Shown here one piece after another: positions 1 to 7,174 of a DNA stretch of 64,000 nucleotides; the first letter of the stretch is position 1, and every line of letters starts with the position of its first letter. This stretch comes from a virus: positions 1 through 64,000 of IMG/VR virus record IMGVR_UViG_3300038425_000083. The stretch is one strand, 5' to 3'. The position numbers were made by a program, and so were the translations under genes. The notes below the pieces were generated by a model. The model worked only from the letters and a program-made list of their open reading frames with translations, was not told the origin of the DNA and did not search any database.

Positions 1-578
1 GGGATCACTCTCCACTTCAAGTTTCCCAGTTTGAGGCAGACATTAAAATTGCCGAGCAGTTGAAAGATGTTTATGTGGAGCGTGGTGGAGGTGGCAACAA
101 CTACGAGTCTTATATACTTCCCTGGTATTTTGCCTGGAAGCACACAAGCATCGACTGTTTTGAAAAGCGTGGGAAGAAAGGTTATCTCTTTACGATAGGG
201 GACGAAGAACCAACCCCGTCGATAAGTATTGCCAGAGTAAAACAGTTTGTTGGTGATACAATAACCCACGATCTTAACCCTGATGCTCTTCTGAAAGAAG
301 TTTCAAAGAACTATGAAGTCTATCATATAATGGTAGAACAGGGAAATCACTTCAAGTATCATGGAGAGCAAGTCTCTAAAGCATGGGTTAAGCTTCTCGG
401 ACAAAGAGCCATAAGACTTTCTGATGCAACGAAAGTAGCAGAGGTTATTGTGTCTGCCATTTCCGTTAACGAAGGAGCAAACAAGAAGTCTATTATCGAA
501 AGTTGGAAAGGCACCACGTCAAAGGTTGTGAAAGATGCAATCAAGGATTTGCCTGTTGGTGGTGTTGTTAGACTTTAA
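1..578 (+). CDS. VWA-domain protein, C-terminal part (cut by window start)
   Basis: The reading frame is open from base 3, so only the last 191 residues are visible; a TTG at 60 is not a convincing start because the frame continues upstream with matching sequence. A GGGGN segment followed by an FTIGDEEP segment fits the metal-binding loops of a von Willebrand factor A fold, and the segment between them (ILPWYFAWKHT, EKRGKKGYL) resembles phage VWA proteins that partner MoxR-type AAA+ ATPases. That partner would lie upstream of the window. Likely role (inference): an ATPase-assisted chaperone or metal-dependent interaction protein. It is followed by a GC-rich spacer. Confidence 0.72.
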   Translation, partial: DHSPLQVSQFEADIKIAEQLKDVYVERGGGGNNYESYILPWYFAWKHTSIDCFEKRGKKGYLFTIGDEEPTPSISIARVKQFVGDTITHDLNPDALLKEVSKNYEVYHIMVEQGNHFKYHGEQVSKAWVKLLGQRAIRLSDATKVAEVIVSAISVNEGANKKSIIESWKGTTSKVVKDAIKDLPVGGVVRL

Positions 579-585
579 GAGAGCT

Positions 586-660
586 ATGGGACATCGACCG
601 GGGCGAAAGCCAGAGGTGATAGAGCGGGGCTATTACATACCGCCCCCGTCCGGCCGTTAG
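586..660 (+). CDS. Possible 24-residue basic peptide in a GC-rich patch
   Basis: An ATG seven bases after the preceding stop opens a 24-codon frame ending at TAG 660. The peptide is rich in Arg and Pro (starts MGHRPGRKPE, ends YYIPPPSGR). The patch is clearly more GC-rich than its AT-rich surroundings. The same bases could instead form RNA structure: GCGGGG near 623 can pair with CCCCGT near 644. I cannot decide between a peptide and a structured spacer. Confidence 0.3.
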   Translation: MGHRPGRKPEVIERGYYIPPPSGR

Positions 661-694
661 TCCCTGCTTCTGTGCTGGAACGAAAGGAGAAAAC

Positions 695-892
695 ATGTCA
701 GTAAACTTTTTGCAAGTCGGGGAAGAGTTAGAAACGAGATACTTGACTGATATAGGACAAGAATCCATTTATGCCTATGTTGGTAAATCAACTGGAAAAC
801 TTTTTGGATTCAAAATCTTCAAAGGTGGGGAAACCAGAACTATTTGGATGCACGACATCGATAGGATGAAACAAATTCTTGCGGAGATGTGA
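695..892 (+). CDS. Hypothetical protein, 65 aa
   Basis: Start ATG 695 is preceded by a good AAAGGAG site. The product is small and soluble with no membrane segment or cysteine motif. It has alternating hydrophobic stretches (IYAYVG, LFGFKIF, TIWMHDI) that suggest a small beta-sheet protein followed by a helix. It abuts the downstream zinc-ribbon gene and probably shares its mRNA. Not recognised. Confidence 0.6.
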   Translation: MSVNFLQVGEELETRYLTDIGQESIYAYVGKSTGKLFGFKIFKGGETRTIWMHDIDRMKQILAEM

Positions 893-893
893 T

Positions 894-1109
894 ATGAAAG
901 AGAAGAGATGTCCTAAGTGTGGTTCGGAAAGAGGTGGCTGGGCTATGGTGGGATGGTGGTGTTCTATCTGTAAAGAACTTTTCACAGATAAAGAAATGAT
1001 GGACAACCTGACGGAATCCCTAATAGAAAGGTATTCAGATAATCCACCTGAACATAATAAGCCTGGAAGAGACGGTCATACCGACGAAACAGGAAAGATT
1101 GTAGAATGA
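894..1109 (+). CDS. Zinc-ribbon protein, 71 aa
   Basis: I chose ATG 894 because GGAG at 883-886 is well spaced for it and the upstream gene stops at 892. The N-terminal half has CPKCGSERGG and WCSIC, two CxxC pairs typical of a zinc ribbon; the C-terminal half is polar and probably disordered. It overlaps the next gene by ATGA. Function unknown; zinc ribbons of this size in phages usually bind nucleic acid or a host protein. Confidence 0.65.
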   Translation: MKEKRCPKCGSERGGWAMVGWWCSICKELFTDKEMMDNLTESLIERYSDNPPEHNKPGRDGHTDETGKIVE

Positions 1110-2326
1110 GAAAAGCGACGGTCATCATAGGAGCTAACTTCGGAGATGAAGGCAAAGGTCTAATGACCGATTACTTTGCGTCGCCAGGGACTCTTGTCGT
1201 CAGATTTAATGGTGGGGCTCAGGCAGGGCATACGGTCATAAGAGGGGATAAACGCCATGTCTTCGGGCATTTCGGATCGGGCACTCTTGCCGGGGCTCCA
1301 ACTTTCTTAAGCAAATTTTTTGTTGTCAATCCAATCCTTTTGCAAAGAGAGGCAAGAGAGTTAGAAATGATAGGCATTAAACCTACTCTCTTCATAGATG
1401 ATAACTGTAGAGTTACCACACCTTTTGAAATGGCTTTGAATCAATCTATTGAAGATTCCAGAGGAGATAACAAACATGGAAGTTGCGGAGTAGGATTACA
1501 TGAAACAATCCTCCGTCATTCTGTTATTCCTTTAACAGTTAGTGATCTTTATGTAAGGTCTCGTGTGGAGACAGCACTTTATCTAATTAGACATGAATAT
1601 CAGGATCATAGATTAAAAGAAATGGGTGCAAATTATTCTGTTAAGATTTCGGACTACTTAAGAACTGCTTCAGAAAGATTTATGGAAAGTGTGGAGTTTC
1701 TGCTTGATACTTATAATCATCCGCACATTTTTCCTCTTAATCAGTTTGAGGATTTTATTTTTGAAGGAGCTCAGGGATTACTTTTAGATGCAAACCATAA
1801 ATTCTTTCCTCATGTAACTTGTTCGAAGACTGGGTTGCATAATGTTTCTATGATTATTAATGATTTTTTCCCAACTATTGGCCTAGACAAGCTTGAAGTT
1901 GTATATGTAACAAGATGTTATTTAACAAGGCATGGTAAAGGGCCGCTTCCTCATGAAGTTGGAATGTCGGAAATTTTAAAGAGAGAAGTTGATGAGACCA
2001 ATGTTGCAAATAAGTATCAAGGAGAATTTCGGTATGCCTGGCTTGACCTTAATTTACTTTCAGAAACAATCTATAATGATTGTAAATGGATGAAAGTCCC
2101 AAGAACTTTAGCCATAACTTGTTTAGACCAAATGAGCCCAGGCAATCATATGGAAGGCCTAATAGGTTACTACAGAGATAATCGGTTTTTTTATTCCTCT
2201 TGCGGAGATTTTATAATAGAAGTTTTAAGTTTTATTAGATTGAACAACGAGCATTTCAAAAGAGGTTCAGGTTTAAGTTACGCAAGCTTTGGGCCAAGAA
2301 AAGAAAACATTATTCACGCTGGATAG
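1106..2326 (+). CDS. purZ-like: Adenylosuccinate synthetase-like protein, PurZ-type (PurA/PurZ family)
   Basis: 406 residues covering the whole PurA fold. Visible family motifs: the P-loop FGDEGKG (residues 13-19) with the catalytic Asp, QAGHT with the catalytic His, GSCGVGLHET, FEGAQGLLLDANH and the TRxxxxxGxGPxP region. PurA joins IMP and aspartate using GTP; phage PurZ joins dGMP and aspartate, usually with ATP, toward 2-aminoadenine (Z) DNA. Two changes point to the PurZ side: the aspartate loop, RRRRTGW in E. coli PurA, reads QGEFRYAW here, and the guanine-specificity TKLD motif reads TCLD, losing the Lys. The P-loop Asp is kept, unlike classical PurZ, so it may be an intermediate type. 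It overlaps the zinc-ribbon gene upstream. No Z-DNA polymerase, dATP hydrolase or MazZ is visible here. Confidence 0.85.
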   Translation: MRKATVIIGANFGDEGKGLMTDYFASPGTLVVRFNGGAQAGHTVIRGDKRHVFGHFGSGTLAGAPTFLSKFFVVNPILLQREARELEMIGIKPTLFIDDNCRVTTPFEMALNQSIEDSRGDNKHGSCGVGLHETILRHSVIPLTVSDLYVRSRVETALYLIRHEYQDHRLKEMGANYSVKISDYLRTASERFMESVEFLLDTYNHPHIFPLNQFEDFIFEGAQGLLLDANHKFFPHVTCSKTGLHNVSMIINDFFPTIGLDKLEVVYVTRCYLTRHGKGPLPHEVGMSEILKREVDETNVANKYQGEFRYAWLDLNLLSETIYNDCKWMKVPRTLAITCLDQMSPGNHMEGLIGYYRDNRFFYSSCGDFIIEVLSFIRLNNEHFKRGSGLSYASFGPRKENIIHAG

Positions 2327-2334
2327 GAGGTATT

Positions 2335-2631
2335 ATGACTGAAAAGAAATTCCTCAAAAACTTTAGAAAGCATTGTGAGATAGCAAGGGATTTAAAACTA
2401 ACTCACAAAAGTAAGATGGCCTGGGCTATCGAAAATGATGTTTGTCCATTTCGGTGTGATCTTTGTGGATATTATAGTGATAACTACAATGCTGGAGTTA
2501 ATATTTGTGCGTGTCACAAATTAAAAAAATTAGCTTCCTATAATAACAACGCAGAGATGTTTCTTGATGTCTCGGCTGTTACAAGAGTTATCATGCTCTC
2601 TATTTTAAAATCTGTTCCGTGGAGGAAGTAA
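2335..2631 (+). CDS. Hypothetical Cys-rich protein, 98 aa (paralogue of the 5326 gene)
   Basis: ATG 2335 follows a GGAGG site eight bases after the PurZ-like gene. The start (MTEKKFLKNFRKH) matches that of the gene at 5326 (MTEEQFLKGFRKH), so the two are divergent paralogues sharing an N-terminal helix. The middle has CPFRCDLCGYYSD and ICACH, a likely metal-binding cluster, and the C-terminus is a helix. Function unknown. Confidence 0.65.
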   Translation: MTEKKFLKNFRKHCEIARDLKLTHKSKMAWAIENDVCPFRCDLCGYYSDNYNAGVNICACHKLKKLASYNNNAEMFLDVSAVTRVIMLSILKSVPWRK

Positions 2632-2646
2632 GGCCACCAAAATTTT

Positions 2647-2724
2647 ATGGCTGATTTTTATTTGATGCTGATTTTGCTATTGATTAGTGCATGGATGGAG
2701 CTATTTAGATATAAGGCTGGTTAG
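2647..2724 (+). CDS. Possible 25-residue membrane peptide
   Basis: ATG 2647 to TAG 2724 encodes one hydrophobic helix (FYLMLILLLISAWM) with a short basic tail. The ribosome site is weak and the last ten bases overlap the 5' end of tRNA-Ile, so it could be a chance frame. Many single-span peptides elsewhere in the window make it worth listing. Confidence 0.3.
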   Translation: MADFYLMLILLLISAWMELFRYKAG

Positions 2725-2789
2725 TTCAACGGTTAGAACGAGCGACTTATAATCGCTTAATAGTGGTTCAAATCCATTACCAGCTACCA
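2715..2789 (+). tRNA. tRNA-Ile (anticodon UAU)
   Basis: A complete cloverleaf can be drawn: acceptor GGCTGGT/ACCAGCT (one G-U), D-arm GTTC/GAAC, anticodon arm AGCGA-CTTATAA-TCGCT giving anticodon UAU, T-arm AGTGG-TTCAAAT-CCATT, discriminator A and an encoded CCA end. It should read AUA codons, which suits the AT-rich genes here. Phages often carry such tRNAs when their codon use differs from the host's. Confidence 0.9.
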
Positions 2790-2796
2790 GAAAATT

Positions 2797-3147
2797 ATGG
2801 TAAACATCTTAGATAATAAAGAGAAAGTATTCAACGCAAAATACTTGAAAATGTTTGATGAAATGTCGAGTGTTCCTGAGCAGGGATTTTATGAAGTTAA
2901 GGAGTACAAGATGCCAAGCGAAATTTTAGAACGGCTGGGGAAGGCTATTAATGGTGAGTTTCCCGATCTTGACTTAGCTATCCAAGATTCAAAGATAAAT
3001 GTCAAAGAGGGTCATCCTCCAAGCTACAGGCTTTCGTTTAAATTAGAACTCACGACTACCGACCTAAGAAATTTTCAAAAACCGATACATGCAAGAAGAG
3101 TTATGAAAATAGACAAGGAGAAGAAAGATGGCGATAAGGTGGGATAA
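2797..3147 (+). CDS. Hypothetical protein with RRVMK motif, 116 aa
   Basis: The frame begins at ATG 2797 with little ribosome site; ATG 2911 has AAGGAG six bases before it and may be the true start, giving 78 residues. The C-terminal part looks like a beta-rich fold (SYRLSFKLELTTTDL). It ends with HARRVMKIDKEKK, a variant of the RRVIR motif that recurs in this window. It overlaps the next gene by 20 bases. Not recognised. Confidence 0.5.
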   Translation: MVNILDNKEKVFNAKYLKMFDEMSSVPEQGFYEVKEYKMPSEILERLGKAINGEFPDLDLAIQDSKINVKEGHPPSYRLSFKLELTTTDLRNFQKPIHARRVMKIDKEKKDGDKVG

Positions 3148-3343
3148 ATTAAAGGGAGGTGGCTATCCTGAGAAATGCGATGGCTGCGGAGTAAAATTTG
3201 AGCTTGAAGATATGGTTTGTATAGAACGAGAGGTTAATGGCGTATTTCATAACAAGATTGAATGTTATCGGAAGTATGCCAAGATGAATCCAGATACGCA
3301 ATACATAGAGACTTGTGTTGAGGAGGAGGAAAGTGGCTGTTAA
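3128..3343 (+). CDS. Zinc-binding protein, 71 aa
   Basis: Start ATG 3128 has AAGGAGAAG upstream. The N-terminus contains CDGCGVKFELEDMVCIE and a later IECYRKY, a pattern like a small treble-clef or zinc-ribbon domain. The C-terminus is acidic with two further Cys. It overlaps the neighbours on both sides and so belongs to one translation unit. Function unknown. Confidence 0.6.
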   Translation: MAIRWDKLKGGGYPEKCDGCGVKFELEDMVCIEREVNGVFHNKIECYRKYAKMNPDTQYIETCVEEEESGC

Positions 3344-3530
3344 GTATGAAATCACCACAAAAAGATACTCTCCCTTTGAAGACACTAAAATGAGAGAGGC
3401 TGTCTTAGCTGTACTATCAAGTATTTCTTTTGAAGATCATGTCCATATCTTAATAGAAACTGTGGAACCAGGCAATCCCTCATCCCCTGGCTCTGGTAAT
3501 CCAGATGCATCAAGGAGAGTTATAAGATGA
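3333..3530 (+). CDS. Hypothetical protein ending in RRVIR, 65 aa
   Basis: I chose GTG 3333 because AGGAGGAGG lies at 3321-3329. The protein has a short structured part (KMREAVLAVLSSI, HVHILIETV), then a Pro/Gly/Ser linker, and stops right after SRRVIR. That pentapeptide recurs at or near the end of several unrelated proteins here. tRNA-Gln follows at once. Function unknown. Confidence 0.55.
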   Translation: MAVKYEITTKRYSPFEDTKMREAVLAVLSSISFEDHVHILIETVEPGNPSSPGSGNPDASRRVIR

Positions 3531-3538
3531 AGAAAAAT

Positions 3539-3615
3539 TCAGGGGTAGGCTAATCTGGTAAGCCACAAGGCTTTGAACCTTGCGATTGGAAGTTCGAACC
3601 TTCCCCCCTGAACCA
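3539..3615 (+). tRNA. tRNA-Gln (anticodon UUG)
   Basis: Acceptor TCAGGGG pairs with CCCCTGA, followed by A and an encoded CCA. The D-arm is GGC/GCC, the anticodon arm CAAGG-CTTTGAA-CCTTG gives UUG, and the T-arm GGAAG-TTCGAAC-CTTCC is perfect. It reads CAA. It lies nine bases after the preceding gene and is probably co-transcribed. Confidence 0.93.
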
Positions 3616-3629
3616 GTTTAAGGAAAGCT

Positions 3630-3812
3630 ATGAAAAATCTAAAATCGGCAACTGATTTTGAAATTTATCTTATGAGGGATGCAATTCAGACGTTCAATTA
3701 TATCAGATCATCTAAAGTGTCTCGAAAAATGGAAAGTCAACTAGACAAAGAATTTAAGCGAAGAGGTATAATTGTTCCGCTTGCCTGGGACTTATCCCCC
3801 GGAACGTTTTGA
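3630..3812 (+). CDS. Hypothetical protein, 60 aa
   Basis: ATG 3630 follows AAGGAAAG. The product is a small mainly helical, basic protein (FEIYLMRDAIQTFNYIRSS, MESQLDKEFKRRGI). Its stop codon overlaps the -35 box of the promoter at 3809, so it ends a transcription unit or is read through. Not recognised. Confidence 0.55.
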   Translation: MKNLKSATDFEIYLMRDAIQTFNYIRSSKVSRKMESQLDKEFKRRGIIVPLAWDLSPGTF

Positions 3813-3836
3813 CATGTAAAATTGTTAAAATATGAT
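3809..3836 (+). promoter_or_regulatory. Sigma-70-type promoter TTGACA-N16-TATGAT
   Basis: A perfect -35 (3809-3814), a 16-base spacer and TATGAT at 3831-3836. Transcription would begin near 3843 and feed the run of small genes from 3884. The -10 matches the promoter before ParB. A second AT-rich TATAAT at 3853-3858 lacks a -35. Confidence 0.65.
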
Positions 3837-3883
3837 GGCAATTTTGTTTAATTATAATAGATTAGATGAAATCGGAGGTGTCT

Positions 3884-4186
3884 ATGGAAGTAAAAACTGA
3901 TGTTAGCCAAGTCTTAACTTTTGATAAAGGTCAAATACTCGACTATGGGAAAGCAGAGTTTTACAATGGATATCTTCAAAGAGTTACATTTAGATTTAAA
4001 GGTCAAGAGACTGGTTTCGATCTTCGTGGTATAAGCGTTGATTCGTTAAAAGAACTTAGAAGCTTCATAGATCAGGTTGTGAATTTTGCAGAGGGTAATC
4101 AAAAATCGGTAGGAGAACAAATTGCTGAGCATAAAGATAAACTTCTCAGAAGAGTTATTGTTACAGAAAATAAAGGAGATCACTAA
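3884..4186 (+). CDS. Hypothetical protein with RRVIVTE motif, 100 aa
   Basis: GGAGGTG at 3874-3880 supports ATG 3884 rather than the in-frame ATG 3866. The first part looks beta-rich (LQRVTFRFKGQETGFDLRGI), then a helix (VDSLKELRSFIDQVV), then LLRRVIVTENKGDH at the C-terminus, another copy of the RRVI-x-T-E motif. First gene after the 3809 promoter and directly coupled to the next gene. Function unknown. Confidence 0.6.
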   Translation: MEVKTDVSQVLTFDKGQILDYGKAEFYNGYLQRVTFRFKGQETGFDLRGISVDSLKELRSFIDQVVNFAEGNQKSVGEQIAEHKDKLLRRVIVTENKGDH

Positions 4187-4426
4187 ATGTATGTCTTAAT
4201 GATTTCCTATGATTGCGGCATCTATTATCAAAAGGATCAAGAAGCTGAAACGATTGATTTGCTTCGCCCAGCAATGGAAAAGGCCGACAAGGAAATGCTT
4301 AGATGGTACATTGAGAAAGATGGTAAAATGGACTTTGAAGAAATGTCAAGCATCCACAAACAGATAGTTGATACACTCGAAAAGTTGAACAGGAAAAACA
4401 GATCACAGAGAAGGATTATAAGATAG
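4187..4426 (+). CDS. Hypothetical protein ending in RRIIR, 79 aa
   Basis: Starts one base after the previous stop with GGAGATC upstream. A short beta start (YVLMISYDCGIYY) is followed by a long charged helix, and the protein stops immediately after SQRRIIR, a form of the recurring RRVIR tail. Not recognised. Confidence 0.55.
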   Translation: MYVLMISYDCGIYYQKDQEAETIDLLRPAMEKADKEMLRWYIEKDGKMDFEEMSSIHKQIVDTLEKLNRKNRSQRRIIR

Positions 4427-4435
4427 AGGTGTAAA

Positions 4436-4615
4436 ATGTCAATGGAAGGAATTAAGAAGGCAGCAGAAGTTTTTTCTTTATTGCAAGAGACAAGAATAGA
4501 ACTTATCGACATGGGGGCCAAGAATAATGATCATCAGGATTTACGTTTAGGCCAGATGCTCGAAGATGGAAAGAACGCCATGAAGCATAAGTTCGAAAAG
4601 ATAACATTGGAGTAA
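4436..4615 (+). CDS. Hypothetical helical protein, 59 aa
   Basis: ATG 4436 with GAGGTG upstream (4426-4431), stop TAA 4613-4615. It is a single long amphipathic helix protein (KKAAEVFSLLQETRIELIDM, LGQMLEDGKNAMKHKFEKI), likely an oligomerising or binding protein. Coding is supported by tight spacing to both neighbours. Function unknown. Confidence 0.55.
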   Translation: MSMEGIKKAAEVFSLLQETRIELIDMGAKNNDHQDLRLGQMLEDGKNAMKHKFEKITLE

Positions 4616-4628
4616 TTGGGTAAGAGTA

Positions 4629-5243
4629 ATGCCGGAAGAAAATGTCCACGATTTTTCTAAAGAGCTTGACCCTCTCTTATCTGAAGAGGTTAGAGAGGCA
4701 ATAAGTATCAAAGTTTTAAATACCATCGGTTATTACAAGATCAACAACTTACTTCTTGAGTGTAAAGGTGTTGACCCTTTTGCTGAGGAAGAAATCGATT
4801 TAGATGATGAGTATTTTGGAACTTATGAAGTTAAATATCTCGGAATAACATTCTATAAATTGACACAGAAAGAAACCGCTCTTAAAGAGATGGCAAGAAA
4901 ATTGCAGGTAGTTTATGATACATATGGTATAGTCGGATGTCTTTCGCTATGCCTTGGATTAGACCTTTGTGGTCCGGAAGCTGTAACATCTCCTACCGAT
5001 CCTAATTGGGATTATAAAAAAGAACCGATTGGGCCTGGAACTTGGGGATGGGGAAAGACTAAAGAAGAACAGGATAATCTTCGAGATAGATGCGTCATGC
5101 TAAGCTATCCTGCTTTAGATTCTGAAGTGGCTCAGACAATTACAGGTGAACAAATTTTTATCGAAGAAGGGACTCTTCCTCCGGTATTGGAACAACCTTT
5201 GTTTGAAGAAGATGGCGAAGCTTACACTTTAAGGCCAGTGTAG
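4629..5243 (+). CDS. Hypothetical acidic protein, 204 aa
   Basis: The ribosome site is weak (AAGAG). The protein is acidic and looks globular, with helices at the N-terminus and a Cys-containing hydrophobic segment (GIVGCLSLCLGLDLCG) followed by a Gly/Trp stretch (GPGTWGWGKTKEEQ). The final 40 residues are acidic. No catalytic motif seen. Sits in a run of small accessory genes. Confidence 0.55.
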   Translation: MPEENVHDFSKELDPLLSEEVREAISIKVLNTIGYYKINNLLLECKGVDPFAEEEIDLDDEYFGTYEVKYLGITFYKLTQKETALKEMARKLQVVYDTYGIVGCLSLCLGLDLCGPEAVTSPTDPNWDYKKEPIGPGTWGWGKTKEEQDNLRDRCVMLSYPALDSEVAQTITGEQIFIEEGTLPPVLEQPLFEEDGEAYTLRPV

Positions 5244-5245
5244 TT

Positions 5246-5329
5246 ATGATAAAACGTATAATAATGCTTATTATTAGTGCTTTAATGTTGGGAACAGTGA
5301 TCGCTTTGATCATAAGGGGGATACTATGA
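5246..5329 (+). CDS. Possible 27-residue membrane peptide
   Basis: ATG 5246 to TGA 5329, overlapping the next gene as ATGA. One basic residue pair then a single hydrophobic helix (IIMLIISALMLGTVIALII). The ribosome site is poor, so translation may depend on coupling to the gene before. One of about eleven short or single-span membrane proteins in the window. Confidence 0.42.
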   Translation: MIKRIIMLIISALMLGTVIALIIRGIL

Positions 5330-5643
5330 CAGAAGAACAATTTTTAAAAGGGTTCAGGAAGCATGTTGTAATGTTTAGTAAAAAGATTTCATCTAAGCAG
5401 ATGATAAAAAATATACGAAGTAATACTTTAGACCCTCCATGTCCGTTTTATTCATCAAGATCGGGATATTATTGTTTAGGAAAGAATGGAAAAGTTACGA
5501 TGTGGAATTCCGATAAGCTGGCAACGTCTTATCGTGAACATGTTTCTTATTGGGTTAACCACAGGGATGAGGCAGTAGGGTATATTGAATATACCTCTCT
5601 CAAAAAGAGGATGATTAAAATAATAAAAGAGGAGGTGATATGA
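5326..5643 (+). CDS. Hypothetical protein, 105 aa (paralogue of the 2335 gene)
   Basis: Shares the MTEEQFLKGFRKH start and overall length with the protein at 2335, but the Cys cluster is reduced to a DPPCPFYSSRSGYYC segment. GGGGG at 5315-5320 is a possible ribosome site. The end overlaps a strong AGGAGGTG used by the next tiny gene. Function unknown. Confidence 0.6.
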   Translation: MTEEQFLKGFRKHVVMFSKKISSKQMIKNIRSNTLDPPCPFYSSRSGYYCLGKNGKVTMWNSDKLATSYREHVSYWVNHRDEAVGYIEYTSLKKRMIKIIKEEVI

Positions 5644-5712
5644 ATGGGACAATCAAAAATTAATATTGAAGAAGAAGTGAAAGAACAGAAGGACGAAGCA
5701 GAGAAAGAATAA
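5644..5712 (+). CDS. Tiny charged peptide, 22 aa
   Basis: A very strong GAGGAGGTGAT site precedes ATG 5644; the peptide is almost entirely charged (IEEEVKEQKDEAEKE). The strong site argues for real translation. It may instead be a leader that couples translation to the gene at 5724. Confidence 0.42.
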   Translation: MGQSKINIEEEVKEQKDEAEKE

Positions 5713-5723
5713 GAGGCGAGTTA

Positions 5724-6035
5724 ATGGATTCAGGACACAAGAGACAATATAATCGTATCTCAAGGTCGATGAGTGAGATAAACGAGGAAGTTGCAAAGAT
5801 TTCGGAAGCAGGCCTTAAAGATGATCTAAGCTCTCTACTGACAGAAAATAGTGTTAAAGCATTTTGCGATTGGCTTTGTGGTCTAACAGATATTTCTTTG
5901 TCGAGTGGTATGGAATTGGCAAAGTTTGCTGTCGAGTCAATGCAAAAGGGAGTTCCAGAAGAAGATGTCAATGAGTTTTTAGGTGGTAAGTTGAAGGACA
6001 TGATAATAGAAGATTTGAAAAAGATAGGAGGTTAA
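5724..6035 (+). CDS. Hypothetical helical protein, 103 aa
   Basis: ATG 5724 with GAGGCGAG upstream. All-helical pattern with heptad-like hydrophobics (MSEINEEVAKISEAGLKDDL, DVNEFLGGKLKDMIIEDLKK). First of four genes (5724-7165) whose later members are membrane-anchored or exported, so it may work at the envelope. Not recognised. Confidence 0.6.
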   Translation: MDSGHKRQYNRISRSMSEINEEVAKISEAGLKDDLSSLLTENSVKAFCDWLCGLTDISLSSGMELAKFAVESMQKGVPEEDVNEFLGGKLKDMIIEDLKKIGG

Positions 6036-6036
6036 A

Positions 6037-6219
6037 ATGGACTCAATTCACAAGGCGACACTCATTGGAACGATTGTTATCTCTATCCTGATTGCTATTG
6101 TGTCAATTAGCCTTTATGCGATTTCATGCAAGCGTCAGATTGAGATGGCAAATGCTGGATTCGAGCAGGTTCAAACTATAGGGCATAGTGATTACGTCTG
6201 GCAAAAAATTAATAAATAG
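6037..6219 (+). CDS. Single-span membrane protein, 60 aa
   Basis: A strong N-terminal membrane helix (ATLIGTIVISILIAIVSISL) is followed by a polar tail ending WQKINK. It starts one base after the upstream stop, with AGGAGG before ATG 6037. It clusters with another membrane protein and a lipoprotein, suggesting an envelope function such as superinfection exclusion (inference). Confidence 0.65.
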   Translation: MDSIHKATLIGTIVISILIAIVSISLYAISCKRQIEMANAGFEQVQTIGHSDYVWQKINK

Positions 6220-6228
6220 GAGGATAAA

Positions 6229-6588
6229 ATGACAGCTAAAATTACTTTAGGGGTGATAGGATTTTTTGCTCTATTGGTAGTTTTGTATGCCGTAGGGCTA
6301 TTCAAGTCTAATGTGACTGACACAGCTTTTGTCAGGTATGAAGAGTTTCAAGAAATATTTAATACCTGCCAGAAACTTAATACCGATCTTGGTATCATTA
6401 AGAAACTACCGGATAATGATAAGATGTTTGAGCAATTTTCCAAGGTTCAACGGGTAGCAACCCTTCAACAACAACTCAATAGATGGGTTGAGGATTATAA
6501 TGCTAAATCTAAAATGTGGAATAGGTCTCTATGGAAATCTCAGACACTTCCTTATCAGTTAACAGTTAACCAATTCCCAAACTACTAA
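6229..6588 (+). CDS. Membrane-anchored protein, 119 aa
   Basis: ATG 6229 with AGGAGG upstream. Residues 6-25 form a membrane helix (LGVIGFFALLVVLYAVGLF); the remaining ~95 residues should lie outside the cytoplasm and are helical with conserved-looking Trp and Tyr (NRWVEDYNAKSKMWNRSLW). Next to a lipoprotein, so it is probably part of an envelope-exposed pair. Confidence 0.65.
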   Translation: MTAKITLGVIGFFALLVVLYAVGLFKSNVTDTAFVRYEEFQEIFNTCQKLNTDLGIIKKLPDNDKMFEQFSKVQRVATLQQQLNRWVEDYNAKSKMWNRSLWKSQTLPYQLTVNQFPNY

Positions 6589-6601
6589 AAAGGAGAAGAT
6601 T

Positions 6602-7165
6602 ATGAAAAAGGTCATTCCATTGTTGTTAGTTTTATTGTTGTTTGCGTTTGTTTTCGGATGCGAAGATCGAGTCCGCAACACTTCTGCAAAGGATGAGCAA
6701 GCTCTGACTGAAATTAACCAAAGAAATCTTTTGGCTGTTCAGCCGCCTCCCAGGTTATCGTGGAGTTTGGAAAGAGATAACTTGATAAAAAGATTCAAAC
6801 TCCAGAACGATAGAACCGTAATGTTCTTTATGTATATCTTCATTGAAGGTGTTGCCGATCCCATTGGCTATTATCAGGTTAACAAAGTTTCTTCGGTCAA
6901 TTCCCAACTAACCAATACTCAACAAATTGTCTGGTCTAGCGGTCATGCGGCTGTGTTGCCTTCTCCTGCAGAAGACGGGAGCTATGGGGAGAACGGTAAT
7001 GGTGTGTTTGGGTTTACTCCTGAAGACATCTACATTGAACATAACATGAAGTATATCTGTTCAACGGTTCCTTTATCTTTTAGGCATCCGGTTATCAGGT
7101 TAACAGTAATTGATATTGCCACAGAGAAACAGCTGAAAGAGATGATGGACAAACTTAAAAAATAG
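6602..7165 (+). CDS. Lipoprotein, 187 aa
   Basis: A clear signal peptide (KKVIPLLLVLLLFAFVF) ends in a lipobox with Cys near residue 20 (FGCED). The mature part is about 165 residues, beta-rich, without Cys pairs, and contains repeated Asn/Gln stretches. AAGGAGAAG precedes ATG 6602. Phage lipoproteins often block receptors or DNA entry of competing phages; that role is inference here. Confidence 0.75.
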   Translation: MKKVIPLLLVLLLFAFVFGCEDRVRNTSAKDEQALTEINQRNLLAVQPPPRLSWSLERDNLIKRFKLQNDRTVMFFMYIFIEGVADPIGYYQVNKVSSVNSQLTNTQQIVWSSGHAAVLPSPAEDGSYGENGNGVFGFTPEDIYIEHNMKYICSTVPLSFRHPVIRLTVIDIATEKQLKEMMDKLKK

Positions 7166-7174
7166 GAGAGTAAG

